The notes: generated from the sequence alone by a model not told the origin. A stretch of DNA of 22,678 bases from HGM12587 sp964561705 (GCA_964561705.1 CAZLQJ010000024.1:1-22678); one strand, 5' to 3'. Positions 1 through 9,881 are shown, counted from the stretch's first letter. Numbers and translations: made by a program.

Positions 1-145
1 AAATAATGCTTTCTTACCCAAACGTAATGTTACATTGTTTGCACTAATCATTCTAACTAACCTTTCTTTTCACAATTCTTCTGTCTATATCTTTCCATTC
101 CTATTCTATTTTACAGAAAAATCGTTATTTTGCAAGGATTTCTTT

Positions 146-3100
146 TTATTCGCAGAATCTTTGTAAGATTGTAGCCAACTGTGCTCTGGTTGCCGTTCCC
201 TGTGGTGCAAGATCAAGGGTAACGTTTCCTGCGCTGTCAGTATTGGCAAGACCGCTAATCAGCTGCGTGTCGATCGCCCATGCAAACGTGCCTCTTGCCC
301 AGGAACTTACCTTCGTAGTTCCAAGGATCTGTCCAATCTGTGCCTCTGTCAATGCAACATCTGCTCCTTCGAATTTTTCTGCATATCTGCAAATAAACGC
401 TGCAAGCTGTTCTCTTGTCACACTTGCATTCGGATTAAAGGTCTTAAAATAAGTATCTCCGGTTGCAACGCCTTCATTCAATGCCCAAGCAACGGCATCT
501 TTGAACCAGTCACCATCATTTAAATCCTTAAAGGAACGATATTTCGTAAAGTCGCTGACTGCAGGTTCTCCTGCCATTCGATACAATGTCTGTACGATCA
601 TTGCTCTTGTCATCATGGAATCCGGTGTAAAGGTATCCTGATATCCGCTCATCAAACCATGATCAAATACATACTGAACTGCATCTACATACCATTTGCC
701 GGCAACCACATCTTTAAATGCTTCTGTAACTTTCACTGTTTCCTCCGGTTTGGTATTCTTTAATCCAGCAAATGCTTCTGTCAGTTCTGTCAGCATCGCA
801 TCGATCTGAATCTGCTGTGCATAACCACCTTCAGACATTTCTTTTGCCTTCTTCAGCGCAGCTGCAAATACAGAATAGCTATCCTCTGTATACCCTTCTG
901 CTGCAGTATCTTTTACTTCCGCAATCTTCGCATTTAATGCTGTATAATTAACCAGTCCTTCATCATTTTCTAATTCGCCCAGTTTGAATTTCGCCTGACG
1001 GATCCAGCAAAGGTCTGTCTTTACATTGTAACCTCCGGTACTTGGATCTACATAACCGCTAGAAAATGCCTGATCCCAATGTCCATAAGAATGAAGGATA
1101 AAGGTTCCATCTTCCAACACTGCCATTCCTGTATATCCGGTATCGCCACTGTAGAAGTTTGCTGCAAAATCTTCGTCCAGAATGATCATATAATCTCCCT
1201 GTTTCAGATTCATCAAATCTTCATATGTTCCGACCCATGCAACCCATTCACCGGCTGTCCAGTCAGAACTTGTATCCAAAGCGACACCATTTTTATTTCT
1301 GTCATAATCGATTTCACGGAAAGTAATTACCAATTTCCCTGAAATCGGATCATACAATGCTTTATGTCTCTCACCTGCCAAAGATCCAGGTAATTCTACC
1401 GGTTCAGACCAGGTTTTACCTTCATCATCACTATAGAACATAGTTGCAGGACCGGCATGACTCTGATTTCTTGCAAGTGCAACAATTCGCTCTCCATCCG
1501 GTGAACGGAACATTCCAACTTCACAGATCTGGTGAGACGATTCAATTGCACGATAGTCACTCAAATATGCTTCCGGTTCTGTCCAGTTTGGATTTCCGTC
1601 TGCATCAAATGTCAAATAGGTTTTGTAATTAACATAAGAATAATCATGGTATACACCCATCCATTTCTGAATGTCATTTCCATTTTCATCCTTCAGCTGG
1701 ATCAGGCTGGCCATGGCAACAATGGTATAATTTTTGGTGCCATTACGCTGTTGCCAGAAATCTTCATAATCCGTCCATGTTTCTCCATTATCATCAGAAT
1801 ATGACATCTGCCATCCGCCTAACTGAAGATCCCAATTTGGGCAGGCACAGATCAATACCAGACGTTCTTTTAATCCGCCTTTTCCATCATCAACCTTTAA
1901 ACTGTAAAGCGTCGGTGTTTCCTGAGATTTTTCCCAGCATTTCGGCGTATTTTCCATCGTAGTCCAGGTTTCTCCCTGATCATCACTATATTTCATGATC
2001 AGTCTGCCATGTCCGTGTCCAACCGGGAATACGCTGATCAGTCTTCCTGTTTCTGTCTGTACCATATCCGGCTGTCCAAGATATCTCATGCTTGCATCGT
2101 CTGCATGCGGTCCTTCAACATCTGACTGATATTTTTCTGCCAGAGTATATTTGTCCAGCTTATTGAGCAGGCTGACTACGTTGATCTGCATATTTTCTGC
2201 AATTTCTTCCGCTGTCAATGCAGTATTGTAAATCTTAACCTCATCAATCAGCCCGGTAAATCCAGTTCCTCCGACTACTTCCAAAGGTGCTTTGATTGCA
2301 TTGTTTACCGGCCAGGTATTGGATTTTACAAGGGAACCATTGACATACATGGAAAGTCCCCGATCTTTATCCTGTACCCAGGTAATCTGATACCAGGTAT
2401 TTGGTGAGAATGCATAGGCATATGTTAATACATCACCGGCATTTTCTCCCACGCGGAAACCTGCATCTCTGTCTGATGCCATTTTTAAGGAAAGAGAATA
2501 ATTTCTTCCTGCATCTTCTAATACAGAAATTTCCTTGTCAAAAGAAGCGGTTGTTTTCACCCAGTAACCAACGGTCCAGTCACCGCCATCCAAATCTGTA
2601 TAATCTTCTGTGATTACTGCACCTTCTCCGGCTACATTTACAGATAATGCATTTCCTTTTTTACCATATGCAATCGTTGCACTGTCAGCTATTGTACCAT
2701 TTCGGTCGCTGCCCCATTCATTGGTTAACGTTTTGCCTTCTACCTTATCAAAGGAATAATATGCAACCAGATTAGAAGCCTGATCATCCTCGATGATTCC
2801 GGTTTCTTTATACTTGATATATTTTTCTGTCAGACTCTCTAAATCTTCCTTAAATCCTGCAGTCTCATTTCTTAAAATTTGAACATTTGAAGCAGCAAGA
2901 TACGTATAGCTTGTAATCAGACGATACTGGATATTTGCAAACACTGCATCTACTTTCGACTGCAGTGCCGGTACTTCTTTTGCGATCATCATCAATTTGT
3001 TTACATCACGTACACCTTCTGCCATACGTTCCAGACGTACAGAAGATCTGGATACCGGATTTTCTGCTGTCTTTTCATCCGGGAAGATCAGGAAACAGTC

Positions 3101-5203
3101 TCCGGCTTCAAACGCATTGTGTGTCGTATCATTTAAAGGATCTTCTACCCATGCATCATAAGCCCAGCGCTGGAACCCTGCAGTTCCCATTTTTCCTGCA
3201 TTCAAGACTGCCCAATAGCTTTCCACAGGCGCACTCAAAGAAAAGTTTCCAGGCTGATGTCCTGTACAGGAATACAACGTTGTACGGTATCCTTTTGCTT
3301 CTCTGGCTTCCAGAAGTTCTGCAAATTTTGTCGCATTGGCAGCCGCTGCTGTATCACCTACATTTAAATCTGTTACACGAAGTGCCAGATCCCATTTACT
3401 TACAAAGGAATCCATGGCCCCTGCAGTCTTTAACGACTGTCCCTGACTATTTTTTACAGAATCGATCAAATCAAACGCCTGTGTACTAAATCCTCTCTCA
3501 TCAATTCCCATATAGGATTCTTCAAACCATCCCATTTCCATCAGATGAGCAATCAGATTTTCAAGGAATTTTTTCCAAATTTCCTGATCAGATGTTTTTG
3601 TCAGATCAAAGGATTGATAGGTCAGCTGATTATTCTGCCAGTAACCAATGGAATTATTCCATGGTGCAATACTGTAAAGAACGATCTTATCTCCCAGACC
3701 CATTTTTTTACAGAAACTTACCCACGCATCAAAATCTGTATAATCCCAGGTAAAGTTTCCGTCAGTACCCTTTGTCCATTTGATCATAGATGGATAATGT
3801 ACACTATTTTTGCTGTAAGTCTGTCCCGACCAAGCTTCTTCCACGATAGAAGTTGTAATGGCATGGCCACCAATCTCTTTATAGATTTCCATATTGGATT
3901 CCATAATCTTTAAATGTTTTTCTGAGAATGGTTCTACATTATAATATTCCGCACTGGAATATGGATACTGCCATAATTCAATATCAAATCCATCTTCAAA
4001 TTCTGATGCATCCGGAAGCACTGCATCCTGTACATGAATGGTATAGGTAAAGGTTAATGCTTCTTCTGCACCCTCTGCTGTCACTTTTAATGTTCCTGTA
4101 TAGGTCCCTGCCTTTGCTGTTTTTGGAACTGCAAATTTCACCCATACCGGCTGAACTGTATTGGCAGCCATATTCACCGGTTCCGTACTCCATAAAATAT
4201 CAGAACTTTCTGAACGGTTCGTACCATTATCTGCCGGCAGCTGTCGGTTTGGATTTCCAAAACCGAGATATGCACCGTTATACGCCTTTGTGGATTTTAT
4301 AAAGGTTGCTGTCACATGATCTTTGGAAATCACATTTCCTGCCTGATCTTTCAGATCACTGGCGGAAATGGTCACATTATTGTATTCTTTATTGGCTGCA
4401 TATAATGCAATTTCAGAAGTTACCTGATCATTAATCCAGGAAGTCAGTTCTTCAGATGTCTTTTCTGACTTTTTCACTTCTCTAATACGGTCCTGTGTCC
4501 ACTGGGTATCCGTATCAACAATCGCACCGCCAAATTTTGGTGTTGTATCTGCTGCAACGGCTTCATAAACTTCTATTTCAGAAGCTGTCGCAAAATTTCC
4601 ACCACCGGATGAGGAAAAAGCAGCCAGTCTAAAATGTGTTGCCTCTACCGGTTTTGAAAGTTGCATGGTTACGGTACTGTAACCAGTATTTACCGCATTG
4701 TAAGCAAGGATAAAATCTGCATCTTTCACTGCTTTTCCGCTATCTACATTTGCAACATACAATGCATACTGACCCATCCAGTTTTTATTATTGTCTTTTC
4801 GTCCTTCATAGGTTATTTTTGAAAGATTAATCTTTCTTCCAAAGGATCCTCCAACCCAGGCTCTGCTGGATGCAATTTCTGAGAATGCCGGGATTTCACT
4901 CACCTGTGTCCAGGTAAGATTGGAACTTAATTTGTTTGTTACAACGCCATTTTCTGTTACATCCTCTGTATAGTTGCTATGCCAGCGTGTGTTTGAGTCC
5001 CCATCAAATGCCCAGGCTGCGCTTCCGTCCCCTGTGGAAGCATCTGTTACATGCCAGGAATTTGAAACCGGATCTGTTACGGAAACCTTCTCATATTCAT
5101 ATGCCGTCGTTTCCGCCGCTTCTGCTGTAAGTGCTGTTGCCGGCAAGCTGATACATGCAGCCAGTACGATACTCAGCACTCTTTTTAAAATACCTTTCTT
5201 CAT
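146..5203 (-). CDS. SLH-anchored multidomain glycosidase: discoidin, GH123-type catalytic domain, LamG-like, sialidase-like propeller, SLH x3
   Basis: Secreted cell-wall enzyme of 1685 aa, probably acting on N-acetylhexosamine-containing host glycans. From the ATG at 5203: signal peptide 1-30; discoidin/CBM32-like module about 30-215; GH123 (former DUF4091) region about 220-800; LamG-like module about 813-1005; propeller about 1040-1405 with three Asp-boxes (SDDQGETWT, SDDNGETWT, SDDEGKTWS); FIVAR-like helices about 1418-1480; three SLH repeats about 1490-1684. The adjacent D568-E569 in MGIDERGF fits the Asp-Glu pair GH123 uses in substrate-assisted catalysis. The frame runs upstream to a GTG at 5293, but the ATG at 5203 starts the signal peptide and follows the site AAAAGGGGG. 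It is the second gene after the GH84 gene. No terminator is visible in the 145 bases downstream. The propeller's own activity is unknown. Domain calls are by motif and fold pattern; GH123 is likely, its exact substrate is inferred. Confidence 0.85.
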   Translation of the reverse strand: MKKGILKRVLSIVLAACISLPATALTAEAAETTAYEYEKVSVTDPVSNSWHVTDASTGDGSAAWAFDGDSNTRWHSNYTEDVTENGVVTNKLSSNLTWTQVSEIPAFSEIASSRAWVGGSFGRKINLSKITYEGRKDNNKNWMGQYALYVANVDSGKAVKDADFILAYNAVNTGYSTVTMQLSKPVEATHFRLAAFSSSGGGNFATASEIEVYEAVAADTTPKFGGAIVDTDTQWTQDRIREVKKSEKTSEELTSWINDQVTSEIALYAANKEYNNVTISASDLKDQAGNVISKDHVTATFIKSTKAYNGAYLGFGNPNRQLPADNGTNRSESSDILWSTEPVNMAANTVQPVWVKFAVPKTAKAGTYTGTLKVTAEGAEEALTFTYTIHVQDAVLPDASEFEDGFDIELWQYPYSSAEYYNVEPFSEKHLKIMESNMEIYKEIGGHAITTSIVEEAWSGQTYSKNSVHYPSMIKWTKGTDGNFTWDYTDFDAWVSFCKKMGLGDKIVLYSIAPWNNSIGYWQNNQLTYQSFDLTKTSDQEIWKKFLENLIAHLMEMGWFEESYMGIDERGFSTQAFDLIDSVKNSQGQSLKTAGAMDSFVSKWDLALRVTDLNVGDTAAAANATKFAELLEAREAKGYRTTLYSCTGHQPGNFSLSAPVESYWAVLNAGKMGTAGFQRWAYDAWVEDPLNDTTHNAFEAGDCFLIFPDEKTAENPVSRSSVRLERMAEGVRDVNKLMMIAKEVPALQSKVDAVFANIQYRLITSYTYLAASNVQILRNETAGFKEDLESLTEKYIKYKETGIIEDDQASNLVAYYSFDKVEGKTLTNEWGSDRNGTIADSATIAYGKKGNALSVNVAGEGAVITEDYTDLDGGDWTVGYWVKTTASFDKEISVLEDAGRNYSLSLKMASDRDAGFRVGENAGDVLTYAYAFSPNTWYQITWVQDKDRGLSMYVNGSLVKSNTWPVNNAIKAPLEVVGGTGFTGLIDEVKIYNTALTAEEIAENMQINVVSLLNKLDKYTLAEKYQSDVEGPHADDASMRYLGQPDMVQTETGRLISVFPVGHGHGRLIMKYSDDQGETWTTMENTPKCWEKSQETPTLYSLKVDDGKGGLKERLVLICACPNWDLQLGGWQMSYSDDNGETWTDYEDFWQQRNGTKNYTIVAMASLIQLKDENGNDIQKWMGVYHDYSYVNYKTYLTFDADGNPNWTEPEAYLSDYRAIESSHQICEVGMFRSPDGERIVALARNQSHAGPATMFYSDDEGKTWSEPVELPGSLAGERHKALYDPISGKLVITFREIDYDRNKNGVALDTSSDWTAGEWVAWVGTYEDLMNLKQGDYMIILDEDFAANFYSGDTGYTGMAVLEDGTFILHSYGHWDQAFSSGYVDPSTGGYNVKTDLCWIRQAKFKLGELENDEGLVNYTALNAKIAEVKDTAAEGYTEDSYSVFAAALKKAKEMSEGGYAQQIQIDAMLTELTEAFAGLKNTKPEETVKVTEAFKDVVAGKWYVDAVQYVFDHGLMSGYQDTFTPDSMMTRAMIVQTLYRMAGEPAVSDFTKYRSFKDLNDGDWFKDAVAWALNEGVATGDTYFKTFNPNASVTREQLAAFICRYAEKFEGADVALTEAQIGQILGTTKVSSWARGTFAWAIDTQLISGLANTDSAGNVTLDLAPQGTATRAQLATILQRFCE
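149..725 (-). repeat. SLH-triplet coding repeat, copy 1
   Basis: This stretch codes for the C-terminal SLH triplet of the GH123-type protein. It is clearly related, in protein and in parts of the DNA, to the triplet coded at about 5304-5884 in the upstream gene. Shared features are the VVAGxWYVDAVQYV opening, the AWALN segment of repeat 2 and the LAPQGxATRAQ end. The copies have diverged at many third positions, so this is old duplication or a shared anchor module, not recent conversion. Confidence 0.7.
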
Positions 5204-5207
5204 GCTC

Positions 5208-5285
5208 TTCCCCCTTTTAAGCACGAAGCCCCCTGCTTCACTCTCGTAAACCAAGGGGCTTAGGAAGGATGTACGAGAACATCCT
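5208..5285 (-). promoter_or_regulatory. Intercistronic RNA structure: two stem-loops with complementary loops before the GH123-type gene
   Basis: Read on the minus strand, the first hairpin has a 7-bp stem (AGGATGT/ACATCCT, 5279-5285 with 5266-5272) and loop TCTCGT. The second pairs AAGCCCC with GGGGCTT (5255-5261 with 5226-5232) across a 22-nt loop containing ACGAGA, the exact complement of the first loop. A kissing interaction is therefore possible. CCCCTT just inside the second hairpin (5253-5258) could instead pair with AAGGGG of the ribosome-binding site (5211-5216). No known riboswitch class was recognised. It might tune translation of the distal gene or mark an RNA-processing site; the function is inference. 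Confidence 0.45.
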
Positions 5286-5300
5286 ATATGCACTTTGTTA

Positions 5301-8300
5301 CTATTTCATCGTACAGTATCTCTGTAAGATGGTTGCCATCTGAGCTCTGGTTGCATTGCCCTGTGGTGCAAGGTCACGAGCTACGATCTGCTCTCCTTTT
5401 ACTTCAACAATACCGCTGATGAGTTCTGTTCCAACTGCCCACTGCATCTCTTTCAATGCCCAGCTGCTTACCTTGTCAGCATTTTTCATATCGCTAAAGT
5501 CGCCTCTTTCTGTCACAGATCCACCTTTGAATTCTGTGTATCTGTACAGGAATGCTGCCAGCTGTTCTCTGGTTACATTTGCATTTGGATTGAATTTCTG
5601 GTTGATCGGATCTCCGGTTGCAATGTCATTGTTTAATGCCCATGCCACTGCGTCCGCATACCAGTCACCAACTTTTACATCCTTAAATGCAAGGTATGCA
5701 CTGTAATCAGTTACCTTTGGAGAACCTTCCATTCTGTAAAGCGTGGTTACTACCATGGCTCTTGACATATTTGCATTCGGTGTAAATTGATCCTGGAAAC
5801 CAGACATCAGACCGGTGTTGTATACGTACTGTACCGCATCCACATACCATAAACCGGCTACAACGTCTGTAAATACATCTGTTACAGGATCTTTTTCCTC
5901 CGGTACAACTTCTTTATTAGCAATCGTAATGATTTCATGGATACAAGGTGCTTTTCCTTCTTCCCATGTGATCGTGATTGATAATACATGATCATAAGCT
6001 GCCGTATTCAGTTTATTGAAGCTTAAAGATAAGTTTCCAAGTTCTACTGTTTTGACAGCTCCGCCTTCGACAACTTCTGCGCTGACCTTCGCTCCGGAAA
6101 GTACAGAAGGACTCTGGAGAATATTGATTTTTTCAACATTTGTCTTTTCTGATAAGTAGTAGGTTAAACTTCCCGCTTTTCCATCTGTTGGCTGGAAGGT
6201 TGTTGAAAGATCACCATCATTGATATTGAATGCTGCATTTCCTTTTGCTTCAGCTGCAGTTGTAACGATGGTTGGGTCATTTTTTTCCGGAAGATACATA
6301 TTTCCACCGTTTAATTCGATTTCACGAATACGTACCCACTTATCAGCACCTGCTTTGTTTCTTGTAATCTCAAATTTGATGAAACGAATAGATTTTCCAA
6401 TTTCTTTTGCTTCCAAAGTATAGTAGGAAATTTCATGTTCCGGGAATAAATCTGCAATGTTATCTGTATTTTCTACTTCACCAGTATTATTTGCATTCTG
6501 ATTACCGATCACTAAAACTTCTGACCAGTTTGAACCATCTGCTGATACAGATACTTTTGCATGTCTTGGATAATCTGTTGTACCATCATGCAATACCAAT
6601 TTCAGGGAGTCAAGTTCGATCACCTGACCTAAATCATAAGTAATGTACTGACCTTTCAGCTGACTTGCCTGTAAAACTGCTTCTGTTGTACGGTCATTGT
6701 CAAACGCATTCAAATGTGTAGATGCACTGCCAAAATTTGTAGCCGCTACAGATACCGCCTGGATTTCATTAGATTTTACAGTTAATGAGGTTACGGTTGC
6801 TTTTACAGCACTCTTTGTATTGTTGATCAGACGGATGTAACGTGCATCTTCATAATCATTTCCTTTGACTGCTGTCCAAACTACATTATTTTTAGAAGTT
6901 TCTAAAGTTAATGTGCCCGCACCTGCTGCTGTAATTTCAGAAATATCTTTAATTCTGTCTAATTGAATACCTACATATTCGCCCGGAGCATAAGTTACTT
7001 CTTTACTTCCGGTTAATACAGCAGTATTTTCTGTCAGATTGTTTGCAAATCCTGAAACTGTTTCTTTGTTTGTAAAGATTTCTGTTTCAACGATCACAGG
7101 TTCAGAAACACTGAAAGAAGCAACTTTCAGCCATTTTCCGGTATTTGCATTATTTAATACACGGATATAACGTGCAGTGATGTTCTGATTGCTCAAATCA
7201 ACATCTGCCGTCAATGTTGTAAAGGTTGCAATATTGGTATAATTTGTACCGTCTGCAGAATACTGTAATGTATAATTTGACAGGCAGTCGCCGCTTGGCA
7301 TTGCAAAATGAATTGCGCCGATTGCTTTTGCGCTTCCAAGATCAAATCCTACATACTGACCTTCCGTAACTGTATCATTCGGTGTTCTGTACCAAATAAA
7401 AGTACTGTCGCTTCCATCTTTTACGTTCGCCTCAGATCCCTGATATACGGTGAAACCATTCGGAACAAACAGACTGCCTTCATATACTTCTGCAGCACCT
7501 GCTCCCTGTTCATCCTTTGCATTGATCATGATCTCGCGAACTTCCAGCCAGGCATCTGCCTGATTGTTTTTGGTCGCAATAAAACGGATACCCATTGCTT
7601 TCAAGTTTTCCGGAAGATTTTCTTTTGCTACATTTACATCCTGAACCTGTCCCTGAACGCCTGTAAACAGGTTATTCATTCCAACAAGTTCTAAATCTTT
7701 CCATGTTTTTCCATCTTCTGTATACTGAAGTTTTCCCTGGTCAAAATGGTCTTTTCCAGCACCTAATACAAAACGGATATTTTCAATATCGATCGCTTTT
7801 GTATATTTAACACCTACATAATCATCCTTCACGATCTGATTTGGTGTTTTATAGATTGCACTGGAAGCCACATCGCCATCCATGATATTTTCCACACTAC
7901 CTGTTGCCGGAGCATCTGTACGATTGGTAATGTAGGTAGTTAATACTTTTGTTTCATCAATCATAGCACTAACGATCGGTGCCAGTGTCGTATTTAAATT
8001 TTCTACAAATGGTGTCAGACGTTTCGAGCCCGGTGTAACAAAAGTAGTACCATCTTTCAGAGTCTTCACATGTTTTTTGCTGCTTGCTAAATATGCTGTT
8101 GCCTGTGAATAATGTGTCCACGCTGCGTCTTCATCCGCATCTTCCACTGCCTGCTGTGTTTTGATAAATTCAATTGCAGCCAGACATTTTTCTTTTAAAG
8201 AAGCTGTAAACGGTTCTAACTCTTCTTTCAGATCTTCGTTTTTTGATTTTTCCTGGAAGTTATCACATGCATCTGCGATTACCTGGAATTCTTTGATCAT

Positions 8301-9881
8301 ATCGGTATGATCTGCATCTGTTAAGGTACCTGCTTTTAATTTATCTTTATAGCTGTCTAAAAGCGGCTGTAAATCATCACTTTCGCCAAGTACCAGTCCA
8401 TGTCCGTTTGGAGACGGATCTGACATATGTTTTGCTAATGTAAATAAATCTTCGGATGCATCCGGTTCAATGTATGCAAAGCTGTCTTCCCAGCTCTTAT
8501 CATCATCAAATCCTGCTACATTCCATGCATAATCTGCAACTGCAAAGATTGCCACCTTGGAAGCTTCTGCTTCCTGCATCGGGTTGGTGATCACACCAGC
8601 AAGATCTTCCACCTTGATATCTGTCTGAAGAAGACTTCCTTTACCCATGAGCATACGGGCGCTATTGATATCGTTTACCGGCCAGTTCAGCCAGAATAAC
8701 GGAGCTCGTCTTTCTGTTTTACCATCTTCATTTACAATATTTCTTCTAAAATGATCTAATGTTTTCTGTTCTACCGGCTGACATACTGCTTCCCCTGTCC
8801 AGAAGATCTGAACATCTTCCGGGAATTCCTTATCCAATGCATTTAACTCGTTATAGTTTCCCTGCCATGAGTGGTTGTATCCGGCCGGGCAGAATACAGA
8901 GTCATAAACATCGCCTTTTTCTGCTGCCCAATCAGAAACAGCAGTCATGATCTGGATCAATACGCTGTAATCAATGCTTCCTGCATCATCAGCAAGCACA
9001 CCGAACTGACGTACGCCAATCCCATAGAGCTGGTCAAACTTCGCTAACAGAGAATTGATCTCTCCCTGCACATCATTGCCATTAAATCCGCCTAAGAAAG
9101 GATGTGCTGTCCATACAAAACGACATTTTACGCTGTTTCCAAGTTCCACCATTTCCTTAATCTCTGCAAGTTCATCCGCAGGATATAAGGTTCTCCATAA
9201 TTCTCTGTGGTAAGGATCATCCTTTGGTGCGAAGATATAAGAAGTCATCTTAAAATCGCCGCCAAATTCCATTAAGGACATACGATCTTCGTTCGACCAT
9301 GGAAGTCCATAATATCCTTCAATAAATCCACGGTTGTTGGTATCTGCATAATCCTTGATGGTGAAATTACGGATTGTTTTGCCATTCATCTGATGAAAGA
9401 TGTGTTTTAAGGATGTAATTCCATAAAATGCTGCATCCGTATCCAATGCAAGGACAATGATTTCATTATTTGCTGAAATCACATAATGACTTGCATAATG
9501 TGCAAATAATGTTTCATCAATCGTATACCTTTCCTGTGCATAAGTATCTACATATCCTTTGGATCCATAGATACCAACCAGGATGTTTGTTTTTCCATCC
9601 TGTTTTTCTGCTGTTACTTCTGCTGTCACATCTTTGATGGACAAAACTTCATTCATGCGGTTCTTGGTAGCTTCATCAATTGCTGCTTCATAAACCACAT
9701 TGACATCAGAACCGATCTCGTAAGTTCCGTCCTGATAAGTTACCTCGTGAGGTGTTGGATAAATCTGATACTCGTCTGTATCAGTTGTTTCAGCGGCATA
9801 TGCCACACTTTGAGGTAAAATTGAAACAATCATTGTTAAACATAACATGACTGCGAGAAATCGCTTCTTCAATTGTTTCAT
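5301..9881 (-). CDS. SLH-anchored GH84 beta-N-acetylglucosaminidase (NagJ/hyaluronidase-like) with several CBM32-like modules
   Basis: Secreted exo-acting hexosaminidase of 1526 aa, expected to remove terminal beta-linked GlcNAc from host O-glycans or glycosaminoglycans. Signal peptide 1-30 (cleavage after AYA); GH20b-like N-terminal domain about 40-175; GH84 barrel about 185-480 opening with NNRGFIEGYYGLPW; helical region about 490-640; then four or five discoidin/CBM32-like beta-sandwich modules about 655-1320; SLH triplet about 1335-1525. The catalytic Asp pair is visible as D298-D299 in GVLADDAG, as GH84 enzymes require for substrate-assisted catalysis. The ATG follows AGGGAGG by eight bases. 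It is the first gene of a two-gene operon. The module boundaries in 930-1320 are the least certain part. Long modular GH84 proteins are known in clostridia; the SLH anchor instead of an LPXTG sortase signal is notable. Confidence 0.9.
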   Translation of the reverse strand: MKQLKKRFLAVMLCLTMIVSILPQSVAYAAETTDTDEYQIYPTPHEVTYQDGTYEIGSDVNVVYEAAIDEATKNRMNEVLSIKDVTAEVTAEKQDGKTNILVGIYGSKGYVDTYAQERYTIDETLFAHYASHYVISANNEIIVLALDTDAAFYGITSLKHIFHQMNGKTIRNFTIKDYADTNNRGFIEGYYGLPWSNEDRMSLMEFGGDFKMTSYIFAPKDDPYHRELWRTLYPADELAEIKEMVELGNSVKCRFVWTAHPFLGGFNGNDVQGEINSLLAKFDQLYGIGVRQFGVLADDAGSIDYSVLIQIMTAVSDWAAEKGDVYDSVFCPAGYNHSWQGNYNELNALDKEFPEDVQIFWTGEAVCQPVEQKTLDHFRRNIVNEDGKTERRAPLFWLNWPVNDINSARMLMGKGSLLQTDIKVEDLAGVITNPMQEAEASKVAIFAVADYAWNVAGFDDDKSWEDSFAYIEPDASEDLFTLAKHMSDPSPNGHGLVLGESDDLQPLLDSYKDKLKAGTLTDADHTDMIKEFQVIADACDNFQEKSKNEDLKEELEPFTASLKEKCLAAIEFIKTQQAVEDADEDAAWTHYSQATAYLASSKKHVKTLKDGTTFVTPGSKRLTPFVENLNTTLAPIVSAMIDETKVLTTYITNRTDAPATGSVENIMDGDVASSAIYKTPNQIVKDDYVGVKYTKAIDIENIRFVLGAGKDHFDQGKLQYTEDGKTWKDLELVGMNNLFTGVQGQVQDVNVAKENLPENLKAMGIRFIATKNNQADAWLEVREIMINAKDEQGAGAAEVYEGSLFVPNGFTVYQGSEANVKDGSDSTFIWYRTPNDTVTEGQYVGFDLGSAKAIGAIHFAMPSGDCLSNYTLQYSADGTNYTNIATFTTLTADVDLSNQNITARYIRVLNNANTGKWLKVASFSVSEPVIVETEIFTNKETVSGFANNLTENTAVLTGSKEVTYAPGEYVGIQLDRIKDISEITAAGAGTLTLETSKNNVVWTAVKGNDYEDARYIRLINNTKSAVKATVTSLTVKSNEIQAVSVAATNFGSASTHLNAFDNDRTTEAVLQASQLKGQYITYDLGQVIELDSLKLVLHDGTTDYPRHAKVSVSADGSNWSEVLVIGNQNANNTGEVENTDNIADLFPEHEISYYTLEAKEIGKSIRFIKFEITRNKAGADKWVRIREIELNGGNMYLPEKNDPTIVTTAAEAKGNAAFNINDGDLSTTFQPTDGKAGSLTYYLSEKTNVEKINILQSPSVLSGAKVSAEVVEGGAVKTVELGNLSLSFNKLNTAAYDHVLSITITWEEGKAPCIHEIITIANKEVVPEEKDPVTDVFTDVVAGLWYVDAVQYVYNTGLMSGFQDQFTPNANMSRAMVVTTLYRMEGSPKVTDYSAYLAFKDVKVGDWYADAVAWALNNDIATGDPINQKFNPNANVTREQLAAFLYRYTEFKGGSVTERGDFSDMKNADKVSSWALKEMQWAVGTELISGIVEVKGEQIVARDLAPQGNATRAQMATILQRYCTMK
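5304..5884 (-). repeat. SLH-triplet coding repeat, copy 2
   Basis: This codes for the SLH triplet of the GH84 protein and matches copy 1 at about 149-725 in order, spacing and many residues. The third repeat of both copies has lost the usual opening FxDV and reads KVSSWA instead, so the two share a distinctive variant and a common ancestor. Confidence 0.7.

Noticed and set aside
1..145. Possible terminator or small gene after the GH123-type gene
   Set aside because: The stretch is AT-rich with only a short GTAATGTTAC palindrome; no stem with a T run and no credible reading frame were found.
2935..3489. 184-codon plus-strand open frame inside the GH123-type gene
   Set aside because: It is antisense to a well-supported protein, is Leu/His-rich as expected of a shadow frame, and shows no domain or ribosome site.
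5204..5293. GTG at 5293 as start of the GH123-type protein, adding 30 residues
   Set aside because: It has no good ribosome site and would place a non-signal sequence before the obvious signal peptide; the ATG at 5203 has a strong site.
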